Positions 1-9,629 of a DNA stretch of 64,000 nucleotides are shown piece by piece. The DNA is taken from contig NZ_LT599032.1 in the NCBI RefSeq assembly GCF_900079725.1, forward strand, positions 3,480,856 through 3,544,855, read 5' to 3'. How positions within the stretch are numbered: position 1 is the stretch's first letter; the number at the start of each line of letters is the position of its first letter. The notes beneath the pieces were generated by a model, which had not been told where the DNA came from, searched no databases, and saw only the letters and a list, made by a program, of their open reading frames with translations. This DNA is from an uncultured Dysgonomonas sp. (GTDB taxonomy: Bacteria > Bacteroidota > Bacteroidia > Bacteroidales > Dysgonomonadaceae). A program made the position numbers and the translations under genes.

Positions 1-843
1 CAACATAGGGGTTTTACTTAAGGCATGTGTCCAGTCTGTAAATTCTGCTTCGTCGTAATATTTCTCCATCGCTTCCACAGTCATGCCTCCATCCCAAGGG
101 AATGTCAGATATTTATTATCTTTTGTAAAATAATATTCAACATGGCATTGCGCGCAAACCAGCGACCGCATTTCCTGAGGTGTGGCCTGAGTGATATCTT
201 TTCCCTGACGTTGAAATGCTTCTATTAATGCCGGACGGGTAATTGTCAGATTCATCGTAACAGGGTCGTGACAGTCTGCACAGCCGATAGGGTTTACTAC
301 CTCCGCACCCCAATTACTCCATTTGGCTTTATAATAGTTCTCAATACCTTTTTCGTGCATCAGGCGTGGTACATCGGGGCTTTTGCATGTCCAGCAAGTA
401 CCCGGCTGCATATCGCCCTCTCCGTTTTCGGGACATCCTGTACGAAGCGTATTGCGTACGTCCTCGACGGCATGCATATGTCCGCGCGGTGCGGAATAGT
501 CACGCGAAAAAGCGTATCCGGCCCATAGGACTACCATTTCGGGACGCGATTCCAGTACATCTTCGGGCATATTGCCCAGATGCTTGCTTTTGAAATCCAT
601 ATCGGCAGTCTTTTTCCACGTATTATACTCTCTCGGGTAGTTTATGCCCCATTCTTCATTGTGAGGGTTTATCCCGGTTATCTCTATTTTTTTATTGTTG
701 TACAGTGTAGCTATTTCGGCACGGCGTTCTGTTATGGAGGCAGCCAGGATGCCTAATGCAAACACTCCTACCATGACAACGGCAAATATGCCCCATCCGA
801 TAATCGGTTTCCGTTTGATTGCTTCTGCTAATTTCTTGAACAT
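1..843 (-). CDS. nrfA: Cytochrome c552 (ammonia-forming nitrite reductase) NrfA, N-terminal 281 residues
   Basis: Periplasmic pentaheme enzyme that reduces nitrite to ammonium with six electrons. The reading frame starts at the ATG at 843 and is open to the left edge, so the C-terminal part (hemes 4 and 5) lies outside the window. Visible features are an N-terminal membrane/signal segment (about residues 14-35), the diagnostic CWTCK heme site at 150-154 in which lysine replaces histidine as the active-site heme ligand, CADCH at 188-192, and CAQCH at 230-234 followed by VEYYF, the family's active-site Tyr region. An arginine in FSRDY (about 114) matches the substrate-pocket Arg. It follows nrfH by 42 bases on the same strand, the usual nrfHA order. 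The CWTCK plus NrfH pairing makes the assignment firm. Confidence 0.97.
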   Translation of the reverse strand, partial: MFKKLAEAIKRKPIIGWGIFAVVMVGVFALGILAASITERRAEIATLYNNKKIEITGINPHNEEWGINYPREYNTWKKTADMDFKSKHLGNMPEDVLESRPEMVVLWAGYAFSRDYSAPRGHMHAVEDVRNTLRTGCPENGEGDMQPGTCWTCKSPDVPRLMHEKGIENYYKAKWSNWGAEVVNPIGCADCHDPVTMNLTITRPALIEAFQRQGKDITQATPQEMRSLVCAQCHVEYYFTKDNKYLTFPWDGGMTVEAMEKYYDEAEFTDWTHALSKTPML

Positions 844-885
844 AATTTATAGAGTTTTTAGTTGTTTATTTTTATAGGTTTAGAT

Positions 886-1470
886 TCAGTTTTTATTCAT
901 TCTCTTCTTCAGCCACTCCGGTACGGGTGAGGCGGGTAGGGGAACAATCGCGTTAGGCGAAGAGGACAAATTGCTTATCTTGGAATGGGGCACTTGTGTG
1001 TGGCAGTCCCAGCAAGCTTTGCCTTTGCCTTCCTGTACATCGCAGTAACTAATCATACCTGTATTTACAAATTCGGTATTGAGTTGCGTGTGGCAACGGA
1101 TGCAGTTGTCCATTATCACCCCATAGCTCTCGTCCCGTGGACGGATTACCTGTGGTTCTCCATTTATGGTAAATACGGCGGCATGGTAAAGCCCGTCTTT
1201 TGCTTTAAATGCATATTTACTGATTATGTTGTCCTGCGGTACGTGGCAGTCGTTGCAAGTAGCCCATTGCGCGTGCGAACTATGGTTCCATGACTGGTAG
1301 TATGGAGTCATAATGTGGCAGTTGATACATGCTGCGGGATCGTCCGAAAGGTAGGAGTGAGCCCTCGACATATAGACTGAGTATCCTCCCAATCCGACTA
1401 TAATACCTCCTACGACAAACAGAGGTACTATAAACTGGTTAGGTATATGGCTCAGGAATTTTTTTATCAT
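886..1470 (-). CDS. nrfH: Cytochrome c nitrite reductase small subunit NrfH (tetraheme quinol dehydrogenase)
   Basis: NapC/NirT-family membrane cytochrome that takes electrons from menaquinol and passes them to NrfA in the periplasm. The 194-residue protein has one N-terminal membrane segment (about 13-33) and four CxxCH heme sites: CINCH 48-52, CNDCH 72-76, CIRCH 123-127 and CWDCH 153-157. An M-containing stretch just after heme 1 (CHIMTP) fits the methionine ligand known for NrfH heme 1. Size and heme number are typical for NrfH. It lies 42 bases upstream of nrfA and 119 bases downstream of the porin gene; that spacer holds a copy of a dispersed repeat. Confidence 0.96.
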   Translation of the reverse strand: MIKKFLSHIPNQFIVPLFVVGGIIVGLGGYSVYMSRAHSYLSDDPAACINCHIMTPYYQSWNHSSHAQWATCNDCHVPQDNIISKYAFKAKDGLYHAAVFTINGEPQVIRPRDESYGVIMDNCIRCHTQLNTEFVNTGMISYCDVQEGKGKACWDCHTQVPHSKISNLSSSPNAIVPLPASPVPEWLKKRMNKN

Positions 1471-1480
1471 GGTATACTAA

Positions 1481-1580
1481 TTTAAGGTCACAGACCTATT
1501 TGTTACTTGTTGTGTAAAAGAACGACAGTGATTTATGATTTTATATTGTATCATTAAATCCTTTCTTTTACTTAGTATTT
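1481..1580. repeat. Dispersed intergenic repeat, copy A
   Basis: Spacer between the porin gene and nrfH. It begins with TTTAAGGTCACAGACCTATT, which contains a short palindrome (AGGTC-N3-GACCT), continues with TTGTTACTTG, and ends with ATCATTAAATCCTTTCTTTTACTTA. The same beginning and end recur at 48522 and 56152, and the middle/end part recurs at 31541. It lies between two genes on the minus strand, so it may carry a processing or regulatory hairpin. Function is not known. Confidence 0.6.
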
Positions 1581-1589
1581 AAATTTTCC

Positions 1590-2741
1590 TTAAAACGCAA
1601 TTTGCAGTTGTGCTATCACTACATTTGAATTTTGCGCATCCCATTTGTTCGAATAGTCCGAATAAGTATAGTTGAGTTGTACCCGGCACTGAGGATAAAA
1701 ATAATAATTTATTCCGACAGTATAATCAATTACCTCACTATTAATATCTTTATTCCTGTTATAGTAATCGGCTTTTAGTAAGGTGTTCAGTTTTTTTGGA
1801 ACAAGGTAATACAGCCCCATGGCATAAACTCCTTCCTTTTCTATTCCACCATCGTTGCCATTTATCCACTCGGCACGGGCATTGAAACGTTCCGATTTAT
1901 AATCCGCGCTCACATACCATCTGTCGCGTACGTGGTCGGATGTCACCGTTTCTCCGGCTCTGGCATACGAGGCCTGTCCAAAGTAGACTCCCCCTCCGAC
2001 CCTCAGCCCTTGTACGGGTTGGAGCAATAGCATTCCGGCAAAGTCTTTGGCATTGTTCGTTTCGCCCGTGGTAACACCTGTTCCCTGAAATACACCGGCG
2101 GAGTATTGCAACAGGTTATGCTTTTCCATAGGGAAAAGTTCTCCTGAAATCATTGCTCCGGCATCGCGGCCGAAATTGTTTTTATTGTTTTGTTTTTTCA
2201 ATACATCGTCCTCTCCGGCATATCCTACCAGATTGGATATGGTGCGGGAATAGGCCGCTGTTTCCAATGTGGCCGGTACATACTGACTTTCCAGTGTGAA
2301 CGGGCTCTTGAATTGTCCTACTTTGAAATTGAACTCTTTGGCTGCCGTCCATTCTCCCCAGAATTCCTGAACGGATGGATTTACCATCTCTAAAAGAAAA
2401 CCGTAGCGGAACGAATCGTTTAGTTTTCCACTTACCGATATAAACAGATTTTTAGCTTTGAAGTCGTTGTGTATTTTGTCTACATCGGAATATCTGTACA
2501 TGAATTGTCCGTTTCCTCCAAACTGCATATAAGGAGTATTGAAAGCTTGCCTTACTTTTTCTACTTTCTGAGGAAGGGTTGCTTTTTGTTCTTTATTTGC
2601 CGTTTCTTTTTTAATTTCATTGGCTTCAGACTGGGTAAGTACATTTTTTTCAACCAGTTTCTTCAGTAACTCGTCAGATTCCTGTGCATAGAAAGTGCTG
2701 AATGATAAGCAAAAGATTATAAAAACAAAAAATTTCTTCAT
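1590..2741 (-). CDS. Outer-membrane porin, phosphate-selective porin O/P-like
   Basis: A predicted 383-residue secreted beta-barrel. The ATG at 2741 gives MKKFFVFIIFCLSF...YAQ, a clean signal peptide; an upstream in-frame ATG at 2765 falls at the predicted transcription start, so I prefer 2741. After a short charged coiled segment (ELLKKLVEKNVLTQSEANEI, a feature seen at the front of many Bacteroidota OprO/P porins) the chain alternates aromatic and polar residues and ends in a terminal Phe (QLQIAF), the usual outer-membrane barrel end. It is first in a likely unit with nrfH and nrfA, suggesting it admits nitrite or another anion, but substrate is inference. Confidence 0.8.
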   Translation of the reverse strand: MKKFFVFIIFCLSFSTFYAQESDELLKKLVEKNVLTQSEANEIKKETANKEQKATLPQKVEKVRQAFNTPYMQFGGNGQFMYRYSDVDKIHNDFKAKNLFISVSGKLNDSFRYGFLLEMVNPSVQEFWGEWTAAKEFNFKVGQFKSPFTLESQYVPATLETAAYSRTISNLVGYAGEDDVLKKQNNKNNFGRDAGAMISGELFPMEKHNLLQYSAGVFQGTGVTTGETNNAKDFAGMLLLQPVQGLRVGGGVYFGQASYARAGETVTSDHVRDRWYVSADYKSERFNARAEWINGNDGGIEKEGVYAMGLYYLVPKKLNTLLKADYYNRNKDINSEVIDYTVGINYYFYPQCRVQLNYTYSDYSNKWDAQNSNVVIAQLQIAF

Positions 2742-2769
2742 TTTTACAAGTATTAGATATTTCATTATA

Positions 2770-2815
2770 CAAAATATGCGAATATTCTGCAAAAAATGTG
2801 TAATAAATATTACAC
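2770..2815 (-). promoter_or_regulatory. Promoter of porin-nrfHA with CRP/FNR-type palindrome
   Basis: At 2798-2815 there is a palindrome, GTGTAATA-AA-TATTACAC, with perfect 8-base arms; its core is TGTAA-N6-TTACA, the geometry of CRP/FNR-family sites. Read on the minus strand a TATTTTG box (CAAAATA at 2770-2776) follows it, which resembles the Bacteroidota -7 element with one base missing. With transcription starting near 2765 the palindrome centre is about 42 bases upstream, the usual class II activator position. The regulator is not identified. Confidence 0.5.
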
Positions 2816-2819
2816 CTTG

Positions 2820-3379
2820 AAAATGAATGTTTCTTAAAGAGCAGTTTTTGTAGCTGTAAGAATAGTATGTTTGTTGAGAAAGTTTATCTATGTAGTAAGC
2901 TGTTAGCTGATAGCTCTTTGAAATATTGAAATAAGTAGTAAGTTTTAAGTAATAAGTTGAAAAAGTGTAACCTTTGTTACTTTTTGGGGAACTGTTACCT
3001 TTTTGCGTCTTAGAGTCTTTGCGAGAAATTTTTAACCACGGAATAAAAGGAGTCCGCGGAGTTTTTAGAAGAAAAAGTGACAATAAAAATTGTGTAAAAA
3101 GTGTCAGGTTTGTCAGGTTTTGTACATAAGCTATTGGCTAACAGCTATCAGCTAAAAGCTGAAATATGTGTTACTTTTGTTACCTTTTAATAAAGAAGAT
3201 GCTTCGCTCTGCTCAACATAACAAGCCAATTATTAATTATTCATTCTTAATTATTAATTGCTTTCTGTTATTTTTTTCTTCTTTGTAATAGATGTTGCCT
3301 AAAACATATTTTGATAAGAAAAAAGAACAACGTAATTTTAGGGGAGTTTATAAATGTTAACAATAAAAAAACGAAGAGT
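2820..3379. repeat. Repeat-rich intergenic region without genes
   Basis: The 638-base gap between the porin and the peptidase has no convincing gene. It contains AGCTGTTAGCTGATAGCT (around 2890-2916) and its rearranged inverse (3126-3163), three AAAAGTGT-type short repeats (2961-2985, 3095-3119, 3168-3190), a block TTAACCACGGA...AGTCCGCGGAG (about 3031-3062) that looks like another dispersed repeat, and an ATTATTAATTATTCATTCTT block (3229-3262) resembling the one before the MATE gene at 33510-33550. It appears to be an accumulation site for small repeats. Confidence 0.5.
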
Positions 3380-5518
3380 ATGAAAAAAGTATTGTTTTCC
3401 ACTCTGATTCTATTCATTTTTATGTCGTGTACAACAACCAATAAAAACGCCTTCAAAGAGGCAAAAGCCCCGATAGCCGAAAAGAAAGAGCATCTCCGTA
3501 TTATACACGGGGATACCGTGAATGATGAATATTACTGGATGTATGACTTTTTTGGTAAAGGGCCGGACAGTACATTGGTAGTAGATTACCTGAAGGCGGA
3601 GAATGCCTATCTGGATACTGTAATGGGTGGTACAGCCGGTTTTCAGGAAGCATTGTTTAATGAGATGAAAGGCCGGATAAAAGAAACGGATGAAAGTGTG
3701 CCGACCTTCAAAAACGGTTACTATTATTATACGCGAACCGAAGAGGGAAAGCAATATTATAAATATTGCCGTAAAAAAGGGAGTCTTGAAGCCTCGGAAG
3801 AAATACTGCTCGATGTGGATAAAATGGCAGAAGGACATTCTTATTATGCTGTCGGCGGAGTTTCTGTCAGCGATGACAATAAACTGATGGCCTATGGTGT
3901 GGATGAGGTGAGCCGGAGACAATACACTATCTACTTCAAAAATCTGGAGACAGGTGAGGTTTATAAAGAAACGATTCCGAATACAAGCGGAGGGGCTACA
4001 TGGGCGGCGGATAATAAGACTGTATTTTATACATCGAAAAATCCGGTCACCTTATTGTCGGAAAAAATCAAACGCCACACTTTAGGCTCGAATGCATCTT
4101 CGGATGTGACTGTATATGAAGAAAAGGATAAAAGCAATTATATAGGAGTAGGTAAGACCAAGAACCGTAAGTATATCTTTATCCAGTCACAGGCAACCTT
4201 ATCGTCAGAGACATTCTTCATCGAAGCCGACAAGCCGGCTTCTGCCTTCAAATCATTCCAGCCAAGGATGAAAGATGTATTGTATGATATAATTCCTTTG
4301 GCCGACAGGTTCCTTATCCTTACCAATAAGGATGCGAAGAATTTCCGCGTAATGGAATGCTCACTGGATAAAACGGGTGTGGATAACTGGAAAGAATATA
4401 TTCCTCACCGTGCAGACGTATTGCTGGAAAGCATTGATGAATTTAAAGATTTTATCGTGCTCGAGGAACGGAAAGAAGGACTTGTAAAGCTTTGTGTACG
4501 CAGCCTGAAAGACGGGAAAGAACATTATATTGATTTCGGAGAGCCTACTTATATGGCTTATACGGCTTCGAATCCGGAATACGAAAGTAATATCGTCCGT
4601 TATGGGTATACATCTATGACTACGCCGAGCTCTACATTCGATTACAATATGGATACTCATGAGAAAACGCTTATGAAAGAACGCGAAGTAGTGGGAGGAT
4701 ACAACAAAGAAGATTATCAGACCGAAAGATTGTATGCTACGGCCAAAGATGGAACAAGAGTACCTATCTCGCTTGTGTACAAGAAGACGACAAAGAAAGA
4801 TAATAAAACTCCATTGTTGCTTTATGGCTATGGAAGTTATGGTGCCAGTATGGATGCTTCTTTCAGCAGCAATCGCCTGAGTCTTTTAGACAGAGGATTC
4901 ATATATGCGATAGCTCATATTCGCGGAGGTCAGGAAATGGGGCGCCAGTGGTACGAAGACGGTAAGCTGATGAAAAAGATAAATACATTCACTGATTTTA
5001 TCGACTGTGGCGAATTCCTAGTGAAAGAAAATTATACCGGCAAGGAGCATTTATATGCTCAGGGAGGTAGTGCCGGAGGGCTTCTTATAGGTGCGGTTAT
5101 AAATATGAATCCGGGCCTTTGGAATGGAGTGATTGCCGATGTGCCTTTTGTGGACGTGGTGAATACTATGTTGGATGAAAGTATTCCTTTGACAACGAAT
5201 GAGTTTGACGAATGGGGAAATCCTAAAGATAAAGATGCATATTTCTATATGAAAAGTTACAGCCCTTACGAAAATGTAGAAAAGAAAGACTATCCGAATA
5301 TACTTGTCACCACAGGTTTGCACGATAGCCAGGTGCAATATTTCGAGCCGGCCAAATGGGTGGCTAAGCTAAGGGATATGAAGACCGACAATAATGTGCT
5401 GTTGCTGAAAACGAATATGGAATTCGGGCACGGCGGGGCCAGTGGCCGGTTCGACTACTTGAAAGATATTGCTTTAGATTATGCTTTCTTATTCACATTG
5501 GAGGGAATAGACAAGTAG
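3380..5518 (+). CDS. Prolyl oligopeptidase family serine peptidase (S9A), lipoprotein
   Basis: A 712-residue secreted peptidase that would cleave short peptides after proline or basic residues (S9A covers both prolyl oligopeptidase and oligopeptidase B). The ATG at 3380 gives MKKVLFSTLILFIFMSCTTT, a signal peptide with a lipobox Cys, so it is likely membrane-anchored; a longer in-frame start lacks this signal. An N-terminal beta-propeller region is followed by the alpha/beta-hydrolase domain. The catalytic triad is visible: Ser564 in GGSAGG, Asp649 in LHDSQ and His684 in FGHGG. It is a single gene with its own terminator at 5532. Specificity cannot be fixed from sequence alone. Confidence 0.93.
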   Translation: MKKVLFSTLILFIFMSCTTTNKNAFKEAKAPIAEKKEHLRIIHGDTVNDEYYWMYDFFGKGPDSTLVVDYLKAENAYLDTVMGGTAGFQEALFNEMKGRIKETDESVPTFKNGYYYYTRTEEGKQYYKYCRKKGSLEASEEILLDVDKMAEGHSYYAVGGVSVSDDNKLMAYGVDEVSRRQYTIYFKNLETGEVYKETIPNTSGGATWAADNKTVFYTSKNPVTLLSEKIKRHTLGSNASSDVTVYEEKDKSNYIGVGKTKNRKYIFIQSQATLSSETFFIEADKPASAFKSFQPRMKDVLYDIIPLADRFLILTNKDAKNFRVMECSLDKTGVDNWKEYIPHRADVLLESIDEFKDFIVLEERKEGLVKLCVRSLKDGKEHYIDFGEPTYMAYTASNPEYESNIVRYGYTSMTTPSSTFDYNMDTHEKTLMKEREVVGGYNKEDYQTERLYATAKDGTRVPISLVYKKTTKKDNKTPLLLYGYGSYGASMDASFSSNRLSLLDRGFIYAIAHIRGGQEMGRQWYEDGKLMKKINTFTDFIDCGEFLVKENYTGKEHLYAQGGSAGGLLIGAVINMNPGLWNGVIADVPFVDVVNTMLDESIPLTTNEFDEWGNPKDKDAYFYMKSYSPYENVEKKDYPNILVTTGLHDSQVQYFEPAKWVAKLRDMKTDNNVLLLKTNMEFGHGGASGRFDYLKDIALDYAFLFTLEGIDK

Positions 5519-5531
5519 GATTATAAAAGAT

Positions 5532-5560
5532 AAGCCCTGCTATATGGCAGGGCTTTCTGT
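5532..5560 (+). terminator. Rho-independent terminator after the peptidase gene
   Basis: AAGCCCTGC and GCAGGGCTT form a perfect 9-base stem around a 6-base loop, followed by a short T-rich stretch (TTTCTGTTT). It starts 13 bases after the stop codon at 5518. Confidence 0.8.
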
Positions 5561-5633
5561 TTAAAGACAGTACGAAAATATACTATCAGTATTCTTCCGG
5601 CACATTTTGATGCTCTTGAAATTCTATATATAA

Positions 5634-5664
5634 CAAAAAAAGAGCAACCTTCCGGCTGCTCTTT
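5634..5664 (-). terminator. Rho-independent terminator after gapA
   Basis: Read on the minus strand, AAAGAGCA and TGCTCTTT pair around a loop and are followed by an uninterrupted T run (the AAAAAA at 5635-5640 on the plus strand). It lies 24 bases beyond the gapA stop. Confidence 0.85.
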
Positions 5665-5687
5665 CTTATATATTAAGCTATCGTATA

Positions 5688-6734
<1,047 letters not shown>

Positions 6735-6795
6735 TTAAACGCTTTAGTAGGAATAAAATATTTATGTTATAAAACATCCTTTTTGAAAAGCTGTA

Positions 6796-6803
6796 CAAAA
6801 ATA
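6796..6803 (-). promoter_or_regulatory. Probable gapA promoter -7 box
   Basis: CAAAAATA on the plus strand is TATTTTTG on the minus strand, matching Bacteroidota TAnnTTTG. It is 104 bases before the gapA ATG, leaving a long leader. No convincing -33 TTTG at 19-21 bases was found. Confidence 0.4.
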
Positions 6804-7111
6804 ACAAATTATTTGGCAAGAAAGAAATTTGTTAGTCATTTTTAATGACAAATTATTTGTTATTCTAAGTGATAATCACGTTTTTGTCTGTTTTGTAATG
6901 TCTACTTTACTATTTGATGTTTTTAGTTAAAAAGATCATAAAAATGCATAATCTTTATCTATATAAGAAACTCTTAGTATCTCGTTCTATGAAAAGTTGA
7001 TATCGGAAAGCAAATATGGACTGAATGAAGAAAAATATATGCAGAAGTTTGTTTGCAGTTTATTTTTTGGATAAATAAATACAATCTCCGGTGATTGTTA
7101 GCTGCAAACTA

Positions 7112-7143
7112 TTGACCATAAATTGAAATAGTTATTAACTTTG
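7112..7143 (+). promoter_or_regulatory. Promoter of the flippase-GT2-LicD unit
   Basis: TTG at 7112-7114 and TAACTTTG at 7136-7143, separated by 21 bases, fit the Bacteroidota housekeeping promoter. The ATG follows 26 bases after the -7 box. Confidence 0.5.
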
Positions 7144-7168
7144 TGCCCAATAATTGTATTACGTGTAA

Positions 7169-8626
7169 ATGGCAGATTCTCTTAAAAGGAAAACAGGTGT
7201 AGCTTTGTTCTGGAGCTTTATTGATAAAGGCGGACAGCAGATTATTACGCTGGTTTTCTTTTATATTCTCGTTCGTCTGATATCTAAAGAAGATATCGGG
7301 ACGGTAAATTTGCTGGCGATCTTTACCATTATTTCGGGCATGTTGCAGGAAAGTGGTTATTCATCGGCACTGATCCGCAAAAAGGAAGTGCATCCAGAAG
7401 AATATACCTCTGTTTTTTATTTCAATATAGTAATCAGCCTTAGCCTGTACACTATTCTATTCTTTTGTGCGCCTGTTATCAGCTGGTTTTATGAAAAACC
7501 TGTATTGACAGATTTGGCGCGTTTTGTATTCCTGGCCTTTGTCTTCAATGCATTTGCAATTATACAGAATGTAAATCTGGTGAGAGAAATGAATTTCAAA
7601 CTCAATACACGGATTACGCTTGTTGCATGGTGTGTATCGGGATTGATAGCAATATTGATGGCGTACAACGGATACGGAATATGGAGTATGGCAGCTCAGC
7701 AGGTTTTACAAAGTTTTATCAGAAGCTCATTGTTATGGATTTTTGTAAAATGGAGGCCAAGTGGGAAATTTGTCTTCCTGCATATAAAAAAAATGTCGTC
7801 TTATAGCATAAATCTTCTGATATCCGGACTGTTCGGACAAATATGTAACAATATATCACCCCTGATTATCGGTAAAAAGTTCTCTATACCCCAGGTGGCC
7901 TCATACAGTCAGGGGCTAAAGCTGACAAATATACCGCAGTCGGTTATCAGCGACGGGATGCGGAGTGTAGCTTATCCACTGTTGTCGAAGATAGGAGAAG
8001 ATGACGAAAGAAGCAAGAAGGCGTACCGGAAAGTTATGCGTATAACATCCTTTATCTCTTTTCCTGTGGCTATGCTGCTCATAGTAACGGCGAGCCCGAT
8101 AGTTTCTATCTATCTGCCTCCCGAATGGACGGATGTAATTCCTATATTGCAAGTATTGGCTATCGGAGGGGCTTTCTTACCGCACTTCGGACTTATTTCA
8201 TCACTGCTCCAATTCAAAGGGGAATCGAAATTGCTGCTAAAGATTGAAGCGTGTAAAAACGTGCTTATACTGGTTGCTATTGCCATTGGTGTACAATTTG
8301 GCATACAAGGACTGGTAACAGGATTAAGCCTTGTAAATGTACTGGCTTTTTTTGCAGGTATATATATAGCCGGGAAACGTATATCATACTCATTTATGGA
8401 AATACTGAAGGATACCATACCATACGTTATTATATCAGTGGTTTCATTCGCTCCTTTTGTTATGCTTTATATAAGCAGACTGGAAAATGTATTTTTATTA
8501 CTTATTATTCCTGCGATCATGGGAAGCTGTCTTTACCTTCTCATAATGAAGGTTTTTGGTTCGGTTATTATGCAGGAAACAATCGATTTTGTGAAACTCT
8601 CTTATAACAAAACCTTTAAACGATAA
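7169..8626 (+). CDS. Wzx-type polysaccharide flippase (PST/MATE-like exporter)
   Basis: Integral inner-membrane protein of 485 residues with about 12-14 hydrophobic segments along its whole length, starting with the charged SLKRKTG and the GxxWSFIDKGGQQ region typical of oligosaccharide flippases. These proteins move lipid-linked glycan units across the inner membrane. It is first in a unit with a GT2 glycosyltransferase (4 bases downstream) and a LicD protein, supporting a role in capsule, exopolysaccharide or lipopolysaccharide assembly. The exact glycan is not evident; no polymerase (Wzy) gene is adjacent. Confidence 0.88.
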   Translation: MADSLKRKTGVALFWSFIDKGGQQIITLVFFYILVRLISKEDIGTVNLLAIFTIISGMLQESGYSSALIRKKEVHPEEYTSVFYFNIVISLSLYTILFFCAPVISWFYEKPVLTDLARFVFLAFVFNAFAIIQNVNLVREMNFKLNTRITLVAWCVSGLIAILMAYNGYGIWSMAAQQVLQSFIRSSLLWIFVKWRPSGKFVFLHIKKMSSYSINLLISGLFGQICNNISPLIIGKKFSIPQVASYSQGLKLTNIPQSVISDGMRSVAYPLLSKIGEDDERSKKAYRKVMRITSFISFPVAMLLIVTASPIVSIYLPPEWTDVIPILQVLAIGGAFLPHFGLISSLLQFKGESKLLLKIEACKNVLILVAIAIGVQFGIQGLVTGLSLVNVLAFFAGIYIAGKRISYSFMEILKDTIPYVIISVVSFAPFVMLYISRLENVFLLLIIPAIMGSCLYLLIMKVFGSVIMQETIDFVKLSYNKTFKR

Positions 8627-8630
8627 TAAT

Positions 8631-9629
8631 ATGCCTAAAGTTTCCATCTTGATGCCTGTTTATAATGCCGGACAGTACTTGTCGCAGGCCATAGACAGCA
8701 TACGCTCCCAGAGCTTTAAGGATTGGGAACTGATACTTGTCAATGACGGCTCTACAGACGATAGTGAAGCGATTATATGCGGCTATAATGACAATAGGAT
8801 ATATTATGTAAAGAACCCTGTAAATCTGGGATTGATAAAGACGCTCAATAAGGGGATCGGCCTATGTGGAGGTGAATACATCGCCCGTATGGACGCGGAT
8901 GACATCTCTCTTACCGAACGACTGAGAATACAGGCTGACTTTCTGGATACTCATCCCGGTTATCTGATGTGTGGGACTAACGCCTCCGTTATCAACAATA
9001 AGGGTGAGAGAACCGGAAAAATAAGAAATCTCCAGGATAATGATTTTTTGCAAATCAATCTTTTATTCTCTCCGCCGTTTATTCATCCTACTGTAATGAT
9101 TCGCCGCGAAGTGTTGGAGAAGAACAGGTATGATGAAGCATATAAGCATGTGGAAGACTACGAACTCTGGTGCCGGATAGCAAAACAGGGGAAGATCGCT
9201 AATCTGAAAGACGAGTTGTTCGCTTATCGCTGGCATGACAGCAACGTATCTGTACTGAATAACGAGATACAGGATAGGCTGAAAGATAAGATTATCTCTG
9301 CTGAATTGGGAGCATTGGATATCGTCCCTACCGAACACGAATTGTATTGCCATAAAGTAACTTTCCGGCTATATAATATGGGAAACCGGCAAGAGGTGTC
9401 CGTTTCACAGTTCAATGACGTTTCCGCTTGGTTTTCGAAACTTATCCGGAAAAATGGAGAAACGGGCAGATACAACGGGGAGGATCTCATCGCATTTCTT
9501 TGGGCTCGTTGGATTGTTCTTTGTATATCCCAGAAGAAGTACATGAGAATGATACCTCCATTTGCTTCACTAAAACCATCTGTATTTATAAAATTATTGA
9601 AACTGATACTATTCTTAAAGAATAAATGA
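8631..9629 (+). CDS. Glycosyltransferase family 2
   Basis: A 332-residue GT-A fold enzyme, probably cytoplasmic, transferring a sugar from a nucleotide-sugar to a growing glycan. The N-terminus reads VSILMPVYNAG, then VNDGSTDDS (38-45) for nucleotide binding and MDADD (87-91) as the DxD metal site; EDYELWCRI later is the typical GT2 catalytic ED region. The C-terminal 100 residues end in a basic hydrophobic tail. Its stop overlaps the start of the next gene (ATGA at 9626), showing translational coupling to the LicD gene. Sugar specificity is unknown. Confidence 0.93.
   Translation: MPKVSILMPVYNAGQYLSQAIDSIRSQSFKDWELILVNDGSTDDSEAIICGYNDNRIYYVKNPVNLGLIKTLNKGIGLCGGEYIARMDADDISLTERLRIQADFLDTHPGYLMCGTNASVINNKGERTGKIRNLQDNDFLQINLLFSPPFIHPTVMIRREVLEKNRYDEAYKHVEDYELWCRIAKQGKIANLKDELFAYRWHDSNVSVLNNEIQDRLKDKIISAELGALDIVPTEHELYCHKVTFRLYNMGNRQEVSVSQFNDVSAWFSKLIRKNGETGRYNGEDLIAFLWARWIVLCISQKKYMRMIPPFASLKPSVFIKLLKLILFLKNK

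Noticed and set aside
3410-3922. 170-codon minus-strand frame inside the peptidase gene
   Set aside because: Antisense shadow of an assigned gene, no homology signal by eye.
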